The position numbers were made by a program, and so were the translations under genes. The notes below the pieces were generated by a model. It had not been told where the DNA came from. It made no database searches and saw nothing but the letters and a program-made list of their open reading frames with translations. From NCBI RefSeq assembly GCF_028288465.1, contig NZ_JAQBNR010000024.1:186001-250000 (forward strand): a DNA stretch of 64,000 nt, written 5' to 3'. Positions 51,261-61,500 of this stretch are shown here, in pieces (within the stretch, counting starts at the first letter, position 1; the number at the start of each line of letters is the position of its first letter). Source of the stretch: Ferruginibacter sp. (GTDB lineage: Bacteria; Bacteroidota; Bacteroidia; Chitinophagales; Chitinophagaceae).

Positions 51261-51314
51261 TTGAATACATAGCTGTCCGCCCGGGATTGCCTTTCATCAT
51301 ACTATTTGTGCATT

Positions 51315-51342
51315 AAAGCCATTGACTTTTGTCAGTGGCTTT
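51315..51342 (+). terminator. Likely terminator of the DUF2795 gene
   Basis: AAAGCCATTGAC and GTCAGTGGCTTT pair over 12 bases (one G-U) around TTTT. The following T-run is short, so termination strength is uncertain. Confidence 0.5.
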
Positions 51343-51424
51343 GTCGTTGGTATAAACTGATGCTTTATTGTTGACCTGCACCAGTATTATTTTCTTAAGC
51401 ATTTGGCTGGCGCTTAAACTATAA

Positions 51425-51448
51425 CTGGTATTCTTTGCAGAATACCAG
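51425..51448. other. Perfect hairpin downstream of fabI
   Basis: CTGGTATTCT / AGAATACCAG, 10-base stem with loop TTGC, 31 bases after the fabI stop on the minus strand. No T-run follows, so it may be an RNA-protecting 3' hairpin rather than an intrinsic terminator. Confidence 0.5.
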
Positions 51449-51479
51449 CTAGTATAATTATTTCTACCATGTCGTGAAA

Positions 51480-52292
51480 TTATTTTTCCATCTGTTCAAT
51501 TACCGTTTGCGTAACACCTGTATTTGAAAAACCTCCATCGTGAAATAAATTTTGCATGGTAACCATTTTGGTTAAATCGCTGAACAGCGTAACGCAATAA
51601 TTGGCGCAGTCTTCAGCACTTGCATTACCCAGCGGGCTCATTTTTTCTGCATAGGTGATAAAACCATCAAAGCCTTTAACTCCGCTGCCGGCTGTGGTGC
51701 GTACGGGTGACTGAGAGACTGTATTAATCCTGACCTTTTTCCCTACACCATAATAGTAACCAAAGCTACGGGCTATACTTTCCAGTAATGACTTGGCGTC
51801 CGCCATTTCATTATAGTTTGGAAATACCCGTTGTGCCGCAATATAAGTCAGTGCTACCACGCTACCCCACTCCTTAATGGCATCTTCCTTCATAGCAATT
51901 GCAAGCACCCGATGCAGGCTGGTAGCAGAAATATCAAGCGTTTTGGCATTAAAACCGTAATCAATTTCAGTATAAGAATTTCCCTTGCGCATATTAACAC
52001 TCATACCTATGGAATGTAAAATAAAATCAACACCACCACCAAAATGTTCTTTTGCCTTAACAATCAGGTTTTGTACATCAGCATTGCTTGTAACATCGCA
52101 GGGAATTACGGGGGCATTAACTGTTTCAGCTAACTTATTAATTTCCCCCATGCGCATCGCTACAGGTGCGTTGGTTAGCAACAATTCGGCACCTTCTTCA
52201 TGACAACGCAATGCTGTTTTCCATGCAATCGATTTTTCATCCAGGGCTCCAAAAATAATTCCTTTTTTTCCTTTTAGTAAATTGTAAGACAT
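51480..52292 (-). CDS. fabI: Enoyl-ACP reductase (NADH), FabI
   Basis: Reduces the enoyl-ACP double bond in the last step of each fatty-acid elongation cycle. The 270-residue protein is a divergent short-chain dehydrogenase: GKKGIIFGALDEKSIAWKTA is the FabI NAD loop, SIGMSVNM lies after strand 4, and the active-site Tyr-X6-Lys is in NYNEMADAKSLLES with the earlier Tyr in LTYIAAQRVFPNY. VRINTVSQSPVRTTAGSGV is the usual substrate loop. It lies alone, in the same direction as recN and about 220 bases downstream of it. Confidence 0.95.
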   Translation of the reverse strand: MSYNLLKGKKGIIFGALDEKSIAWKTALRCHEEGAELLLTNAPVAMRMGEINKLAETVNAPVIPCDVTSNADVQNLIVKAKEHFGGGVDFILHSIGMSVNMRKGNSYTEIDYGFNAKTLDISATSLHRVLAIAMKEDAIKEWGSVVALTYIAAQRVFPNYNEMADAKSLLESIARSFGYYYGVGKKVRINTVSQSPVRTTAGSGVKGFDGFITYAEKMSPLGNASAEDCANYCVTLFSDLTKMVTMQNLFHDGGFSNTGVTQTVIEQMEK

Positions 52293-52512
52293 AGCTTATT
52301 TTAATTTGAAGGGTAAAAATAAGGTTTGTATGGTGTAATCAAAAATCTTCAAGGGTAAAAGGCTGATGGACCTTGGAGAATGGCTGTTTTTTCGGTAAAG
52401 CCAGTATTGTTGGTTACCTGTAAAATGGTGTTCCTGCTATCCATTAAATCATACCCAGCTAGTCATTATCAACATCAACCCGGGAAAATTATTCGTTTTA
52501 AATTGTCAATTA

Positions 52513-54171
52513 TCAATCGATTGCCACCATTTCCCTGGCGTTCTCCAATGCTGCCGCAGTTGGCTTTTCGCCACTTAGCATTTGAGCAATAGCGGTAATG
52601 CGTTCGTCGTTACTTAACAGGCGGATAGCAGTATTAATCTTGTCACCTTTAGTGCTTTTATATACATAATAATGGGCGCTAGCCCTGGCAGCAATCTGGG
52701 GTTGATGCGTTATGGCAATTAACTGGTGGCCGGATGATAAATCTTTCATAATGATGCCCACTTGTTTGGCAGCTTCACCGCTGATGCCGGTATCAATTTC
52801 ATCAAATATCAATGTAGGCAACTGCAATTTTTTTGCCACCAGAGATTTGATGCAAAGCATTAACCTGCTCAACTCCCCACCGCTGGCCACTTTGCGCAAC
52901 GGCTCAAAGCGGCCGCTTTTATTGGCATCAAATAAAAATTCAATGCTGTCACCACCATCATTATGTAATGCTATTGATTGCAACTGCACTTTGATCACCG
53001 CGTTGGGCATACCTACCTGCGCCAACAACGCGTTCACTTTTTCGGTAAATGGTTTGATGGCCTTATTACGATTGGCCGTTATGGCTGCAGCCAACCGTTC
53101 GCATTGCCGCAGCAATTCCTTTGTAGCCTGCTCTTTTGCTGCAATTGCCTCGCCAATGTTCAGTATATCATTCAGTTTTTGCTGAAGATCATCCTTAATG
53201 GCGAGCAACTCCGCAGTAATATTCACGTTGTGCTTTTTTAATAACTTATATCCCAGTGAAATTTTATCATTTACCACCTGTATTCTTTCCGGGTTGTACT
53301 GTACGCCATTGTCAATGGCTTCCAGTTCATCACCTATATCCTGTAACTCTGCCTGTGCTCCCAATAAACGCTTTGTAAGTTCTTCAATTGACGCATGGTA
53401 TTGCTGCAAACCATGCAATTTATTGCCAAGTGATTTTACCTGTTGTGTAATAGGTTGATCGCTGTCTTTCAATTCAAAGTAAACAGCACTTAACTGCTGC
53501 TTTATGTTTTCGGCATTGCTGAGTAACTTTAGTTCAGCATCCAGTTCTTCCAATTCATTTTCCTTTAGCCCCGCTTCCTCCAGTTCATCAAATAAAAACT
53601 GGTTGTAATCGAGCGCCGCATTGGCTGCGGCCTGTTGTTGTACCAGTTCCTGCAGTTCTTTTTTTGTTTTACTGTATTGAGTAAAAACAGTTGCATATTC
53701 CTGTAGCAGGTTGCCATTGGCCGCCAGCGCATCCAGCACCTGGCGCTGAAAATCACTGTCTCCCAATTCAAGCGTATCAAATTGCTGGTGAAGATCTACC
53801 AATAAAGAACTGAGTTCCTTTAACTGGCCAAGATTTACGGGCGTATCATTTATAAACGCTCTCGATTTACCGTTTACAGCTATCTCCCTTCTTATTACCA
53901 CTTCATCTTCTATATCCAGTTCGTTCTCTTTTAAAAAACCCTTAATTTCCTTTCTGCCCCCGGCTTTAAAAAAACCTTCTACCACACATTTTTTGTCCTT
54001 ATTCATTAAGGTGGCGCTATCCGCTCTTTCACCCAGTATCAGGCTTAAGGCACCCATTAAAATACTTTTACCGGCTCCGGTTTCCCCGGTAATGATATTG
54101 AGGTTGGCGCTAAAATCGATGGCAATTTGATCTATGATTGCGTAGTTCTGTATGTTTAATTTTTGCAGCAT
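52513..54171 (-). CDS. recN: DNA repair protein RecN
   Basis: SMC-like ATPase used in double-strand break repair. The 552-residue protein has the N-terminal IQNYAIIDQIAIDF start, Walker A GETGAGKS (29-36), a long coiled-coil middle (about 150-360), the signature VASGGELSRLMLCIKSL, Walker B TLIFDEIDTGISG and the switch His in QLIAITHQPQIAA. Length and order are those of full RecN. The gene lies downstream of the zinc-ribbon gene with a terminator between, so it likely has its own promoter. Confidence 0.96.
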   Translation of the reverse strand: MLQKLNIQNYAIIDQIAIDFSANLNIITGETGAGKSILMGALSLILGERADSATLMNKDKKCVVEGFFKAGGRKEIKGFLKENELDIEDEVVIRREIAVNGKSRAFINDTPVNLGQLKELSSLLVDLHQQFDTLELGDSDFQRQVLDALAANGNLLQEYATVFTQYSKTKKELQELVQQQAAANAALDYNQFLFDELEEAGLKENELEELDAELKLLSNAENIKQQLSAVYFELKDSDQPITQQVKSLGNKLHGLQQYHASIEELTKRLLGAQAELQDIGDELEAIDNGVQYNPERIQVVNDKISLGYKLLKKHNVNITAELLAIKDDLQQKLNDILNIGEAIAAKEQATKELLRQCERLAAAITANRNKAIKPFTEKVNALLAQVGMPNAVIKVQLQSIALHNDGGDSIEFLFDANKSGRFEPLRKVASGGELSRLMLCIKSLVAKKLQLPTLIFDEIDTGISGEAAKQVGIIMKDLSSGHQLIAITHQPQIAARASAHYYVYKSTKGDKINTAIRLLSNDERITAIAQMLSGEKPTAAALENAREMVAID

Positions 54172-54247
54172 AATTGAGGCAGCAAATTAGTTTTTTTTTG
54201 GCTTGTTTTGCCCGTTTCATAAAATTTAACCACTTGCTTAAAAATAA

Positions 54248-54276
54248 AAAAGCACCTCAGTAACTGAAGTGCTTTT
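54248..54276 (-). terminator. Terminator of the zinc-ribbon coiled-coil gene
   Basis: On the minus strand a 13-base stem (AAAAGCACTTCAG / CTGAGGTGCTTTT, one G-U) with a three-base loop is followed by T's, 22 bases after the stop codon. Confidence 0.85.
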
Positions 54277-54297
54277 CATCCGAAGTCGTATGGCAAA

Positions 54298-55053
54298 TTA
54301 CTTTATTTCAATGCTGTCGTTCAAATCTGCATCAACCAGTATACGGCCACAGTTTTCACATACAATCACCTTTTTCCGCAATTTAATTTCACTTTGTTTT
54401 TGTGGCGGAATTGCATGAAAACAACCTCCGCAGCTGTCTCTTTCTACAGGTACTACAGCCAACCCATTGCGGTAATTTTTACGGATGCGGTCATAGCTTA
54501 ACAATAAACGCTCATCTACATGGCTTCTTGCTTCAAGGGCCTGTTTATTGTATTGCTTTTCTTCCTTTTCAGTTTCACCGATAATTTTTTCCAGTTCCCC
54601 TTTCTTGCCACTTAAATTGCCTTCTTTAATGCTCACCGCTTTTTTAGCAGTTTCCAGCTGACGGGCTTTTTCGCCGATTTCTTCAGTGGCGTCTTTAATG
54701 TGTTTTTCGCACAGCTTTACTTCCAGTGTCTGCATTTCAATTTCCTTATTGATCGCTTCAAACTCACGGTTATTCTTTACATTTTCACTTTGCTTCTCAT
54801 ATTTTTTAACCAGCGCTTCCGCTTCCTTAATGGCTTCTCTCTTTTGGTTAATAAACTCCTGCATGCCATTAATTTCTTCTTCCACACGGGTCTGACGGGC
54901 GTGCAAACCTTCAATTTCATCTTCCAGGTCTTTTACCTCAATTGGCAATTCACCTTTCAAAATCTGAATTTCATCCAGCTTGCAATCCACTTTTTGTAAA
55001 CGAACAAGCGATGTTAATTTTTCTTCAACGGAGAAATCTTTTACTGCGGCCAT
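54298..55053 (-). CDS. Coiled-coil protein with C4 zinc ribbon (CT398-like)
   Basis: A 251-residue cytoplasmic protein. Residues about 8-185 form a long antiparallel coiled coil rich in Glu and Lys. The C-terminus is a zinc ribbon with two Cys-X2-Cys pairs: Cys208/Cys211 (SCGGCF) and Cys232/Cys235 (CENCG). This order is that of the CT398/zf-RING_7 family; in some bacteria such genes lie beside nif3-like genes, as here (the Nif3 gene ends 157 bases upstream). Proposed roles concern RNA or protein-complex binding but are not settled. Confidence 0.88.
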   Translation of the reverse strand: MAAVKDFSVEEKLTSLVRLQKVDCKLDEIQILKGELPIEVKDLEDEIEGLHARQTRVEEEINGMQEFINQKREAIKEAEALVKKYEKQSENVKNNREFEAINKEIEMQTLEVKLCEKHIKDATEEIGEKARQLETAKKAVSIKEGNLSGKKGELEKIIGETEKEEKQYNKQALEARSHVDERLLLSYDRIRKNYRNGLAVVPVERDSCGGCFHAIPPQKQSEIKLRKKVIVCENCGRILVDADLNDSIEIK

Positions 55054-55101
55054 ATTATTGTTTGAAATTTATAGTTTTAAAAGTTGTGTTACCGGCATTT
55101 C

Positions 55102-55137
55102 AGCAATGTTGAACATCGTTGCGTCGCACTCTTGTAC
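55102..55137. repeat. Dispersed 36-base intergenic repeat, copy 2
   Basis: Matches 34865-34900 at 33 of 36 positions, same orientation. It lies between the Nif3-family gene and the zinc-ribbon gene. Confidence 0.65.
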
Positions 55138-55210
55138 TTTTCCATCGTTATTGAACGCCGTCAAAATTGCCCCTTTCTACACTGCCTTTGTGGGTATTTT
55201 AGTACCGAAT

Positions 55211-56308
55211 TTAAACAAAGTAGTTAACAGGGTTGGTTTTAACCCTTGTTTTAAGGACGGCAAAGTTAGGGAATTTTTCCCTCAAAATATCAAATAACAG
55301 GTCTACAGTATACTGTTCGCTTTCAAAATGACCTATATCTGCAATTACAAGCTGATCATTCGCATCAAAAAACTCGTGGTATTTCACATCTCCCGTTACG
55401 TAAAAGTCAGCACCATCGGACACCGCAGCACCGGTAAGAAAGCTGCCTGCACCTCCGCAAAGCGCTATTTTTTGTACCGGTTTGGCCAGCAATGGCGTAT
55501 GCCTGACGACCGTTAATTCAAATACTTTTTTCAGTTGTTGTAAAAAAACGGCGGCGGGTACCGCATCAGGCAATTCCCCAATCAATCCGCTGCCGGTTTG
55601 CTGCCGGGTATTATCCAGCAAAAACAGATCATAGGCCGGCTCCTCGTAGGGATGTACCGCCAGCAAAGCTTTTATTACCTGATTTTCAACCCATGCCGGG
55701 TAAATCGTCTCCAGCCGCAGTTCATTTTCGGCATGCCGCAAACCAGGCTCGCCCACAAAAGGCGCTGTTTCCTGGCCCCCTTTAAAGCTGCCTTCTCCAG
55801 CCACCGCAAAACTGCATTCGCTATAGTTACCGATTTGGCCGGCTCCGGCAGCAAATAAAGCACTGCGAACTGTTTCTGCCTGTGCAGATGGTACAAAAGT
55901 CACCAGTTTTTTCAACATGCCTTTTTTGGGCTGCAATACCCGGCGGTTTACCAGGCCGAGTAAATCAGCCATTTTACCATTTACGCCGGTTAAAATATTA
56001 TCCAAGTTAGTATGGATGGCATAAATGGCAACGTCATTTTTAATGGCTGCAATGATTGTTTTTTCAACATAATTTTTCCCGGTTATTTTTTTTAATCCGC
56101 TAAAAATAATGGGGTGATGGGCTATTACCAGGTTACAATTTTTTTCAATCGCTTCCTGTACCACCGCTTCTGTTGCATCCAATGCTGTAATAACGCCGGT
56201 ACATTCGCGGTTGAGTTCACCAGTTAATAAACCAGCATTATCATAACTTTCCTGTAAACTTGCAGGCGCAATGGTTTCTAAAAAAGAACAGATTTGCTGT
56301 ATGGTCAT
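55211..56308 (-). CDS. Nif3/YqfO-family dinuclear metal protein
   Basis: A 365-residue protein of the Nif3 family. The metal site residues lie in YDNAGLLTG, LVIAHHPIIFSGLKKI (His-His), YAIHTNLDN (His, Asp) and near the C-terminus in ADIGHFESEQ (His, Glu). As in Bacillus YqfO, a PII/CutA-like insertion of about 110 residues sits in the middle (starting LKKLVTFVPSAQAETVRSALFAAGAGQIGNYSEC and ending with the VHPYEEPAYDL motif). Molecular function is uncertain; GTP cyclohydrolase-like and tRNA-related roles have been suggested for relatives. It lies in the same direction as the zinc-ribbon gene. Confidence 0.93.
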   Translation of the reverse strand: MTIQQICSFLETIAPASLQESYDNAGLLTGELNRECTGVITALDATEAVVQEAIEKNCNLVIAHHPIIFSGLKKITGKNYVEKTIIAAIKNDVAIYAIHTNLDNILTGVNGKMADLLGLVNRRVLQPKKGMLKKLVTFVPSAQAETVRSALFAAGAGQIGNYSECSFAVAGEGSFKGGQETAPFVGEPGLRHAENELRLETIYPAWVENQVIKALLAVHPYEEPAYDLFLLDNTRQQTGSGLIGELPDAVPAAVFLQQLKKVFELTVVRHTPLLAKPVQKIALCGGAGSFLTGAAVSDGADFYVTGDVKYHEFFDANDQLVIADIGHFESEQYTVDLLFDILREKFPNFAVLKTRVKTNPVNYFV

Positions 56309-56326
56309 TTATAAAAAATTAAAAAG

Positions 56327-57826
56327 ATGAGTTCTGCTGAATTATATACTGCCTACAAAACAAAGATGCAAAAAATTGCTGACGTAAAATACGCCAGCGC
56401 CGTTTTACAGTGGGACCAGGAAACCTACCTGCCGCCGAAAGGCAACGACTTCAGGGGAAGACAATTGGCAACATTGAGTGAAATGGCGCATGAGCTGTTT
56501 ACCACCGAAGCCGTGGGCACATTATTGCAGGAATTAAACAGTAAAGAAGATTTGAGTGCCGGCGAAAAAAGAAATGTACAGCTTAGCCTGGAAGACTACA
56601 TCCGCAATGTAAAACTGAGCAGTGATTTTGTAAGAAAGATGAGTGAAGCAGTCAATACGGCTTACCATGCGTGGGTAAAAGCCCGTACTGATAATTCGTT
56701 TGCAACATTTCAGCAACCATTGCATAACCTGATTGAATTGAAAAAGCAGGAAGCAGATTTGCTTGGCTATGAGCAGCATCCCTACAATGCATTAATGAAC
56801 GACTACGACAAGGGCCTTACCGTTGCGACTGTGGACGGCATATTCAATCATCTTAAACCGCAGTTATCAGTTTTACTCAACAAAATAAAAAACAAACCGC
56901 AGGTTGACAATTCGTTTTTGCACCAGCATTTTGATAAAGACGCACAGTGGAAATTTGGCATTGAAATCTTAAAAGAAATTGGTTTTGATTTTGAAGCCGG
57001 CAGGCAGGATTTGAGTGTACATCCCTTTACAACCAGCTTTAACAATTATGATGTGCGGGTAACTACAAGGGTTGACGAGAGAGATTTTGGCAATATGACC
57101 TGGAGCTGTATCCACGAAGGTGGTCATGCGTTATATGAACAAGGCTTACCCGCCACGGAATATGGACTGCCGCTTAGCGAGTACTGCAGCCTTAGCATCC
57201 ACGAAAGCCAGAGCCGGCTTTGGGAAAACTGTATTGGTCGAGGACTTCCTTTTTGGCAGCACAATTTAAAACGGCTACACACTTTCTTTCCCAGCCAATT
57301 TAGTCGACTGACAGCAGAACAATTTTATAAGGGAATCAATAAAGTGGAACCTTCGCTCATACGCACCGAAGCGGATGAACTGACCTACCATTTTCACGTG
57401 ATGATCCGCTACGAAATTGAAAAAATGCTGATTGAAGGAACCATCAGTGCCAAAGATATTCCGGCCTACTGGAACGAACATTACCAAAGCTACCTGGGTG
57501 TTACAGTTCCGGATGACAGCAAAGGATGTTTACAGGACATACACTGGAGCCACGGCAGTTTTGGTTATTTTGCTACTTATAGCCTTGGCAGCATTATCGC
57601 GGCGCAATTATATGCAGCGATTGAAAAGGAAAATGCATCTCTAAACAAAGAAATTGAAGCAGGGAATACAGCAACCGTTTTAAACTGGTTAAGAAAAAAA
57701 ATTCACCAGTATGGTCGTGAATTTACTTCAGAACAATTGTGTAAAAAAGCAACCGGTGAAACATTGAATTCAACGTATTTTATTGATTATGCAACAAAAA
57801 AATACACCGCCATTTATGGTCTGTAA
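56327..57826 (+). CDS. M32-family metallocarboxypeptidase (Taq type)
   Basis: Removes C-terminal residues from peptides in the cytoplasm. The 499-residue protein has no signal peptide. Zinc motif HEGGH is at 263-267 (family consensus HExxH), the third ligand Glu is in SIHESQSRLWEN, and the M32 marks DVRVTTRVDERDF, TEADELTYHFHVMIRYEIEK and DIHWSHGSFGYFATYSLGSIIAAQLY are intact. Length and start fit the family. It is divergent from the Nif3-family gene, 18 bases away. Confidence 0.95.
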   Translation: MSSAELYTAYKTKMQKIADVKYASAVLQWDQETYLPPKGNDFRGRQLATLSEMAHELFTTEAVGTLLQELNSKEDLSAGEKRNVQLSLEDYIRNVKLSSDFVRKMSEAVNTAYHAWVKARTDNSFATFQQPLHNLIELKKQEADLLGYEQHPYNALMNDYDKGLTVATVDGIFNHLKPQLSVLLNKIKNKPQVDNSFLHQHFDKDAQWKFGIEILKEIGFDFEAGRQDLSVHPFTTSFNNYDVRVTTRVDERDFGNMTWSCIHEGGHALYEQGLPATEYGLPLSEYCSLSIHESQSRLWENCIGRGLPFWQHNLKRLHTFFPSQFSRLTAEQFYKGINKVEPSLIRTEADELTYHFHVMIRYEIEKMLIEGTISAKDIPAYWNEHYQSYLGVTVPDDSKGCLQDIHWSHGSFGYFATYSLGSIIAAQLYAAIEKENASLNKEIEAGNTATVLNWLRKKIHQYGREFTSEQLCKKATGETLNSTYFIDYATKKYTAIYGL

Positions 57827-58301
57827 AAAAAACAAGCGTTGTGGCCATTTTTACCTGGCAGTATTAATTGCCCTGTGTTGTTCGTTAACGTTGCTCGGCA
57901 GCGGCTGTAAAAAACTAAAATTGCTTAGCGGTGACCAAAGCACGCTGGAGCAATATTTTGCAGATAATGTATTGGGAAGAACTTTTGTGGTAGACTTTGC
58001 AAGCGACAGCAGTGCGGACATCACCAGTCAATATGCCGGTTATGACTTTATTCTTACCAAGACTACTTCGTTTTACGAAGGTGATATGACCGGTACCAAA
58101 GACGGCATTACTTGTACCGGCACCTGGTCCAGTAACAGCGACTACAGCAAATTGGTAATTAATTTAAATTCATCCAACATTCCGGCTTCTTTTGCATTTT
58201 TAAACCGCTCCTGGAAGTTTACAAAAAAGGGGGTTCCCGTACTTGAGTTGGCTCCATGGGGCAGCACTGATCCCAAAGTACTGCACATGAGGAGATTATA
58301 G
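57816..58301 (+). CDS. Small lipoprotein of unknown function
   Basis: From the ATG at 57816 a 161-residue lipoprotein with a basic start, a long hydrophobic core and a lipobox LGSGC. The mature part is beta-rich, with DFASDSSADITSQYAGYDFILTKTTSFYEGDMTGT and GITCTGTWSSNSDYSKLVINL, like the small calycin/lipocalin-like lipoproteins of Bacteroidota. The start overlaps the end of the carboxypeptidase gene by 11 bases; longer starts at 57783-57789 are possible but give a poorer signal peptide. Overlap suggests coexpression, not shared function. Confidence 0.7.
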   Translation: MVCKKNKRCGHFYLAVLIALCCSLTLLGSGCKKLKLLSGDQSTLEQYFADNVLGRTFVVDFASDSSADITSQYAGYDFILTKTTSFYEGDMTGTKDGITCTGTWSSNSDYSKLVINLNSSNIPASFAFLNRSWKFTKKGVPVLELAPWGSTDPKVLHMRRL

Positions 58302-58507
58302 CCGGATGCTCTCCACAATACTTCTGCTAGTTAAACACCTTCCGGTTTACATTTTAGCCAAAAATCAGGGCACTTGTTGTAGTAAGTTTTCTACTTCCCT
58401 CACTATTATATGTGACCTACAATTTTTCAAGCCTTTTGGAGTTTTATAAAGCGTTGTCCAGCATACGTTTCAACATCCTATTTTAGAACCAAAAGCAAAA
58501 AAATCTT

Positions 58508-61500
58508 ATGATAGCCAGCATTGCAACCAAGGCATACTGTCTGTTACTATTGACGGTACTCGGTTTTGGCGCCTCAGCCCAGCTGGCAGCTAATTTCACG
58601 GCAACTCCCACCAGCGGTTGTGCGCCATTGGTAGTTCGTTTTACAGATAACACCACCAATAAACCCACGCAATGGAAATGGAACCTGGGCAACGGCACCA
58701 TTTCATTTCTGCAAAACCCTTCGGTTACTTATTTTAACCCTGGCCAGTACACCATTAAGCTGGTGGTAAAAAACAGCAGCGGTTCAGATTCCGTCACCAA
58801 AATCCAATTTATCACGGTTTACGCTCAGCCAAAAGTGCTCTTTACAAGTTCCGCAACTTCAGGATGTATTCCATTACCAGTTCAGTTTGCGGACCAAAGC
58901 ACTGCCCCCGCAGATTCCATAACTACCTGGCAGTGGGATTTCGGTGATGGCTTTTCGTCGGGAGCGAAAAATCCGGTTCACACGTACACAACAAGCGGCA
59001 ATTTTAATGTTACGCTAAGGGTAAGAAACAGTAATGGTTGCTTAACCACCTTGTCAAAATCCAAATACATACAAATAAGCCCGATAGTAAAAGCCAATTT
59101 TAGTAATAATACACCTAATAACTGTACTTTTCCTGTTGTAATCAACTTCAAAAATTTATCTTCAGGATCTGGCACCCTCAATTATAAATGGGACTTCGGA
59201 GATGGTACGATATCCACACTTGCAAACCCGTCCCATGCTTACACGGCTTACGGCAATTTTTCTGTTCAGTTAATTGTTGTCAATGCCAAAGGATGTTCCG
59301 ATACCATCATAAAAAACAACGAAATTTTAGTTAATAAGGTAAAAGCAGCTTTTACCAATACAGACACAATATGTGCACAGCGCCCAGTTTTATTTGTCAA
59401 TACTTCAAGCCCAACACCACTATCCAGCAAATGGAGTTTTGGCGACGGCACTTTTTCATCTGCCGTCAGCCCTTTTAAAAAGTTTGCCGTTGGCGGAACA
59501 TACGAAGTCAAACTGGTTAGCAGTTTTGGAAGCTGCACCGATTCTGTAACGCAAACGATTACAGTCAACGATAATCCGGTAGCAGCATTTTCCTCCGTTG
59601 ATACCGCTTCCTGTAACAGCCCTTTTGCTGCGCATTTTACAAGCCAGTCTTCAAATGCTGCTAATTATTATTGGGATTTTGGTGACAGTACCTTTAGCAG
59701 TGAGCAAAATCCAGTTCACACTTACAACGGCACAGGCAAATTTTCGGTGCAGTTGATTGTTACCAATGCGGGAGGATGCGCCGACACGATACTTAAAAAT
59801 GATTTTATCCAAATTCAAAAACCGGTTGCAAGTTTTAGCAACCTGCCGGACAGTGGCTGCGTTCCTTTTGCAAAAACATTTATCAGCACATCCAATACAG
59901 TTGATCCGGTAACAGGTTATTTATGGAATTTTGGCGATGGCACCACTTCCACAGAAGCAACACCTACACATACTTATACTACCGAGGGTGTTTATGCTGT
60001 GTCAGTAATTGAAACCACAGCGAGTGGCTGTACGGATACGGCAAGTGTTGGACGTGGTATCATTGCCGACACAAAGCCTTTATTGAACTTCAGCGCTTCG
60101 CCAAGGATCACCTGTGCAAAAACAGCCGTCGATTTTAAAGATCTCACCGTTGGCAAAGTCACCAAATGGTTGTGGATGTTTGGAGATGGCCAGATGGGTT
60201 ATTCAAAAAATCCTTCCCACACTTACTCCGATACAGGTAAATTTGATATCAAGCTGATTGTGTGGAACAATGGATGTGCTGACAGCATCATCTTTAAAGA
60301 TTATATCTATATCAATGCACCGGTTGCAAAATTTTCGAGCAAGATGGATTGTAAAAATCCGTATCAAAGAGTATTTACGGATTTCTCCATTGGTGCAGAT
60401 GAATGGAACTGGGATTTTGGTGATGGCACTACTTCCACACAAAAAAATGTTACGCACCAGTATCCCCATGCCGGATTTTTTGAAACCAGTTTAACTGTTA
60501 AAAATTACACCACCGGGTGTGAACATACTACAAAAATACTAGTGCAGATTATTGATGCCAAAGCAGCCTTTACGACATCTGACAGCGTTATTTGCCGGGG
60601 CAATAGTATACGGTTCACCACAGGATTAAGCCTGGATGAAATAAATAAATTTACCTGGGATTTTGGAGATGGTACAACACTGGATACTATTGAAAATGCT
60701 GTTACGCATATTTACCGTGCAAGCGGCAATTTCTCTGTCCGTTTGATTATTACCAACCTGCCGGGTTGCCGTGATACACTGGTTAAAAACCTTGGCATTA
60801 GAGTAAATGGCCCTATTGCAAAGTTCACGGCTTCCGTTCCGGGAAGCTGCCTTAACACGCCAGTTGCTTTTAACGACCTGTCTACAACTGATGGACTCAA
60901 TCCGATAAAAACTTTTACCTGGGCATATGGAGATGGAATTACCGAGACCTTTGCCGCGGCACCATTTCAACACAGTTTCCAGGGGCAGGGAAGTTATACA
61001 GTTAAATTACTTATTACTGATTCTGTTGGTTGCAAAGATAGTTTTGCCCTTGTAACACCGCTGATCATTTCAAAACCCGTAGCTAAATTTATTACAAAGG
61101 ATACGCTTAGCTGTCCCTCAAAACCGGTACAGTTCACCAGCCAGTCAACAGGACCAAACTTAAGCTACCACTGGATTTTTGGTGACGGTTCAACTTCCAG
61201 CCTTCAAAATCCGTTGCATTCATTTAGCACAAATGGCAGTTTTAGTGTGTCACTATTAATAACAGATCAATACGGTTGTACCGACTCTGTAATCAAAAAT
61301 AATCTGGTGAATATAATAACTCCGCAGGCAAACTTTTTAATGAGTGATTCCGTGAGTAAGTGTCCTCCACTCATCGTACAGTTTACCAATTTAACTCCAA
61401 GTATGGTTTCATCTGTGTGGGATTTTGGAGATGGCACAGCAGCTACAACCGCCTCCCCTACCCACTTTTACAGTTATGCCGGCACCTACAAAGTCACGTT

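Noticed and set aside
58342..58356. Third copy of the ECF motif before the PKD giant
   Set aside because: It has one extra T (GGTTTACATTTT), which changes spacing inside the motif, so it is not counted as a copy; noted only as a near match.
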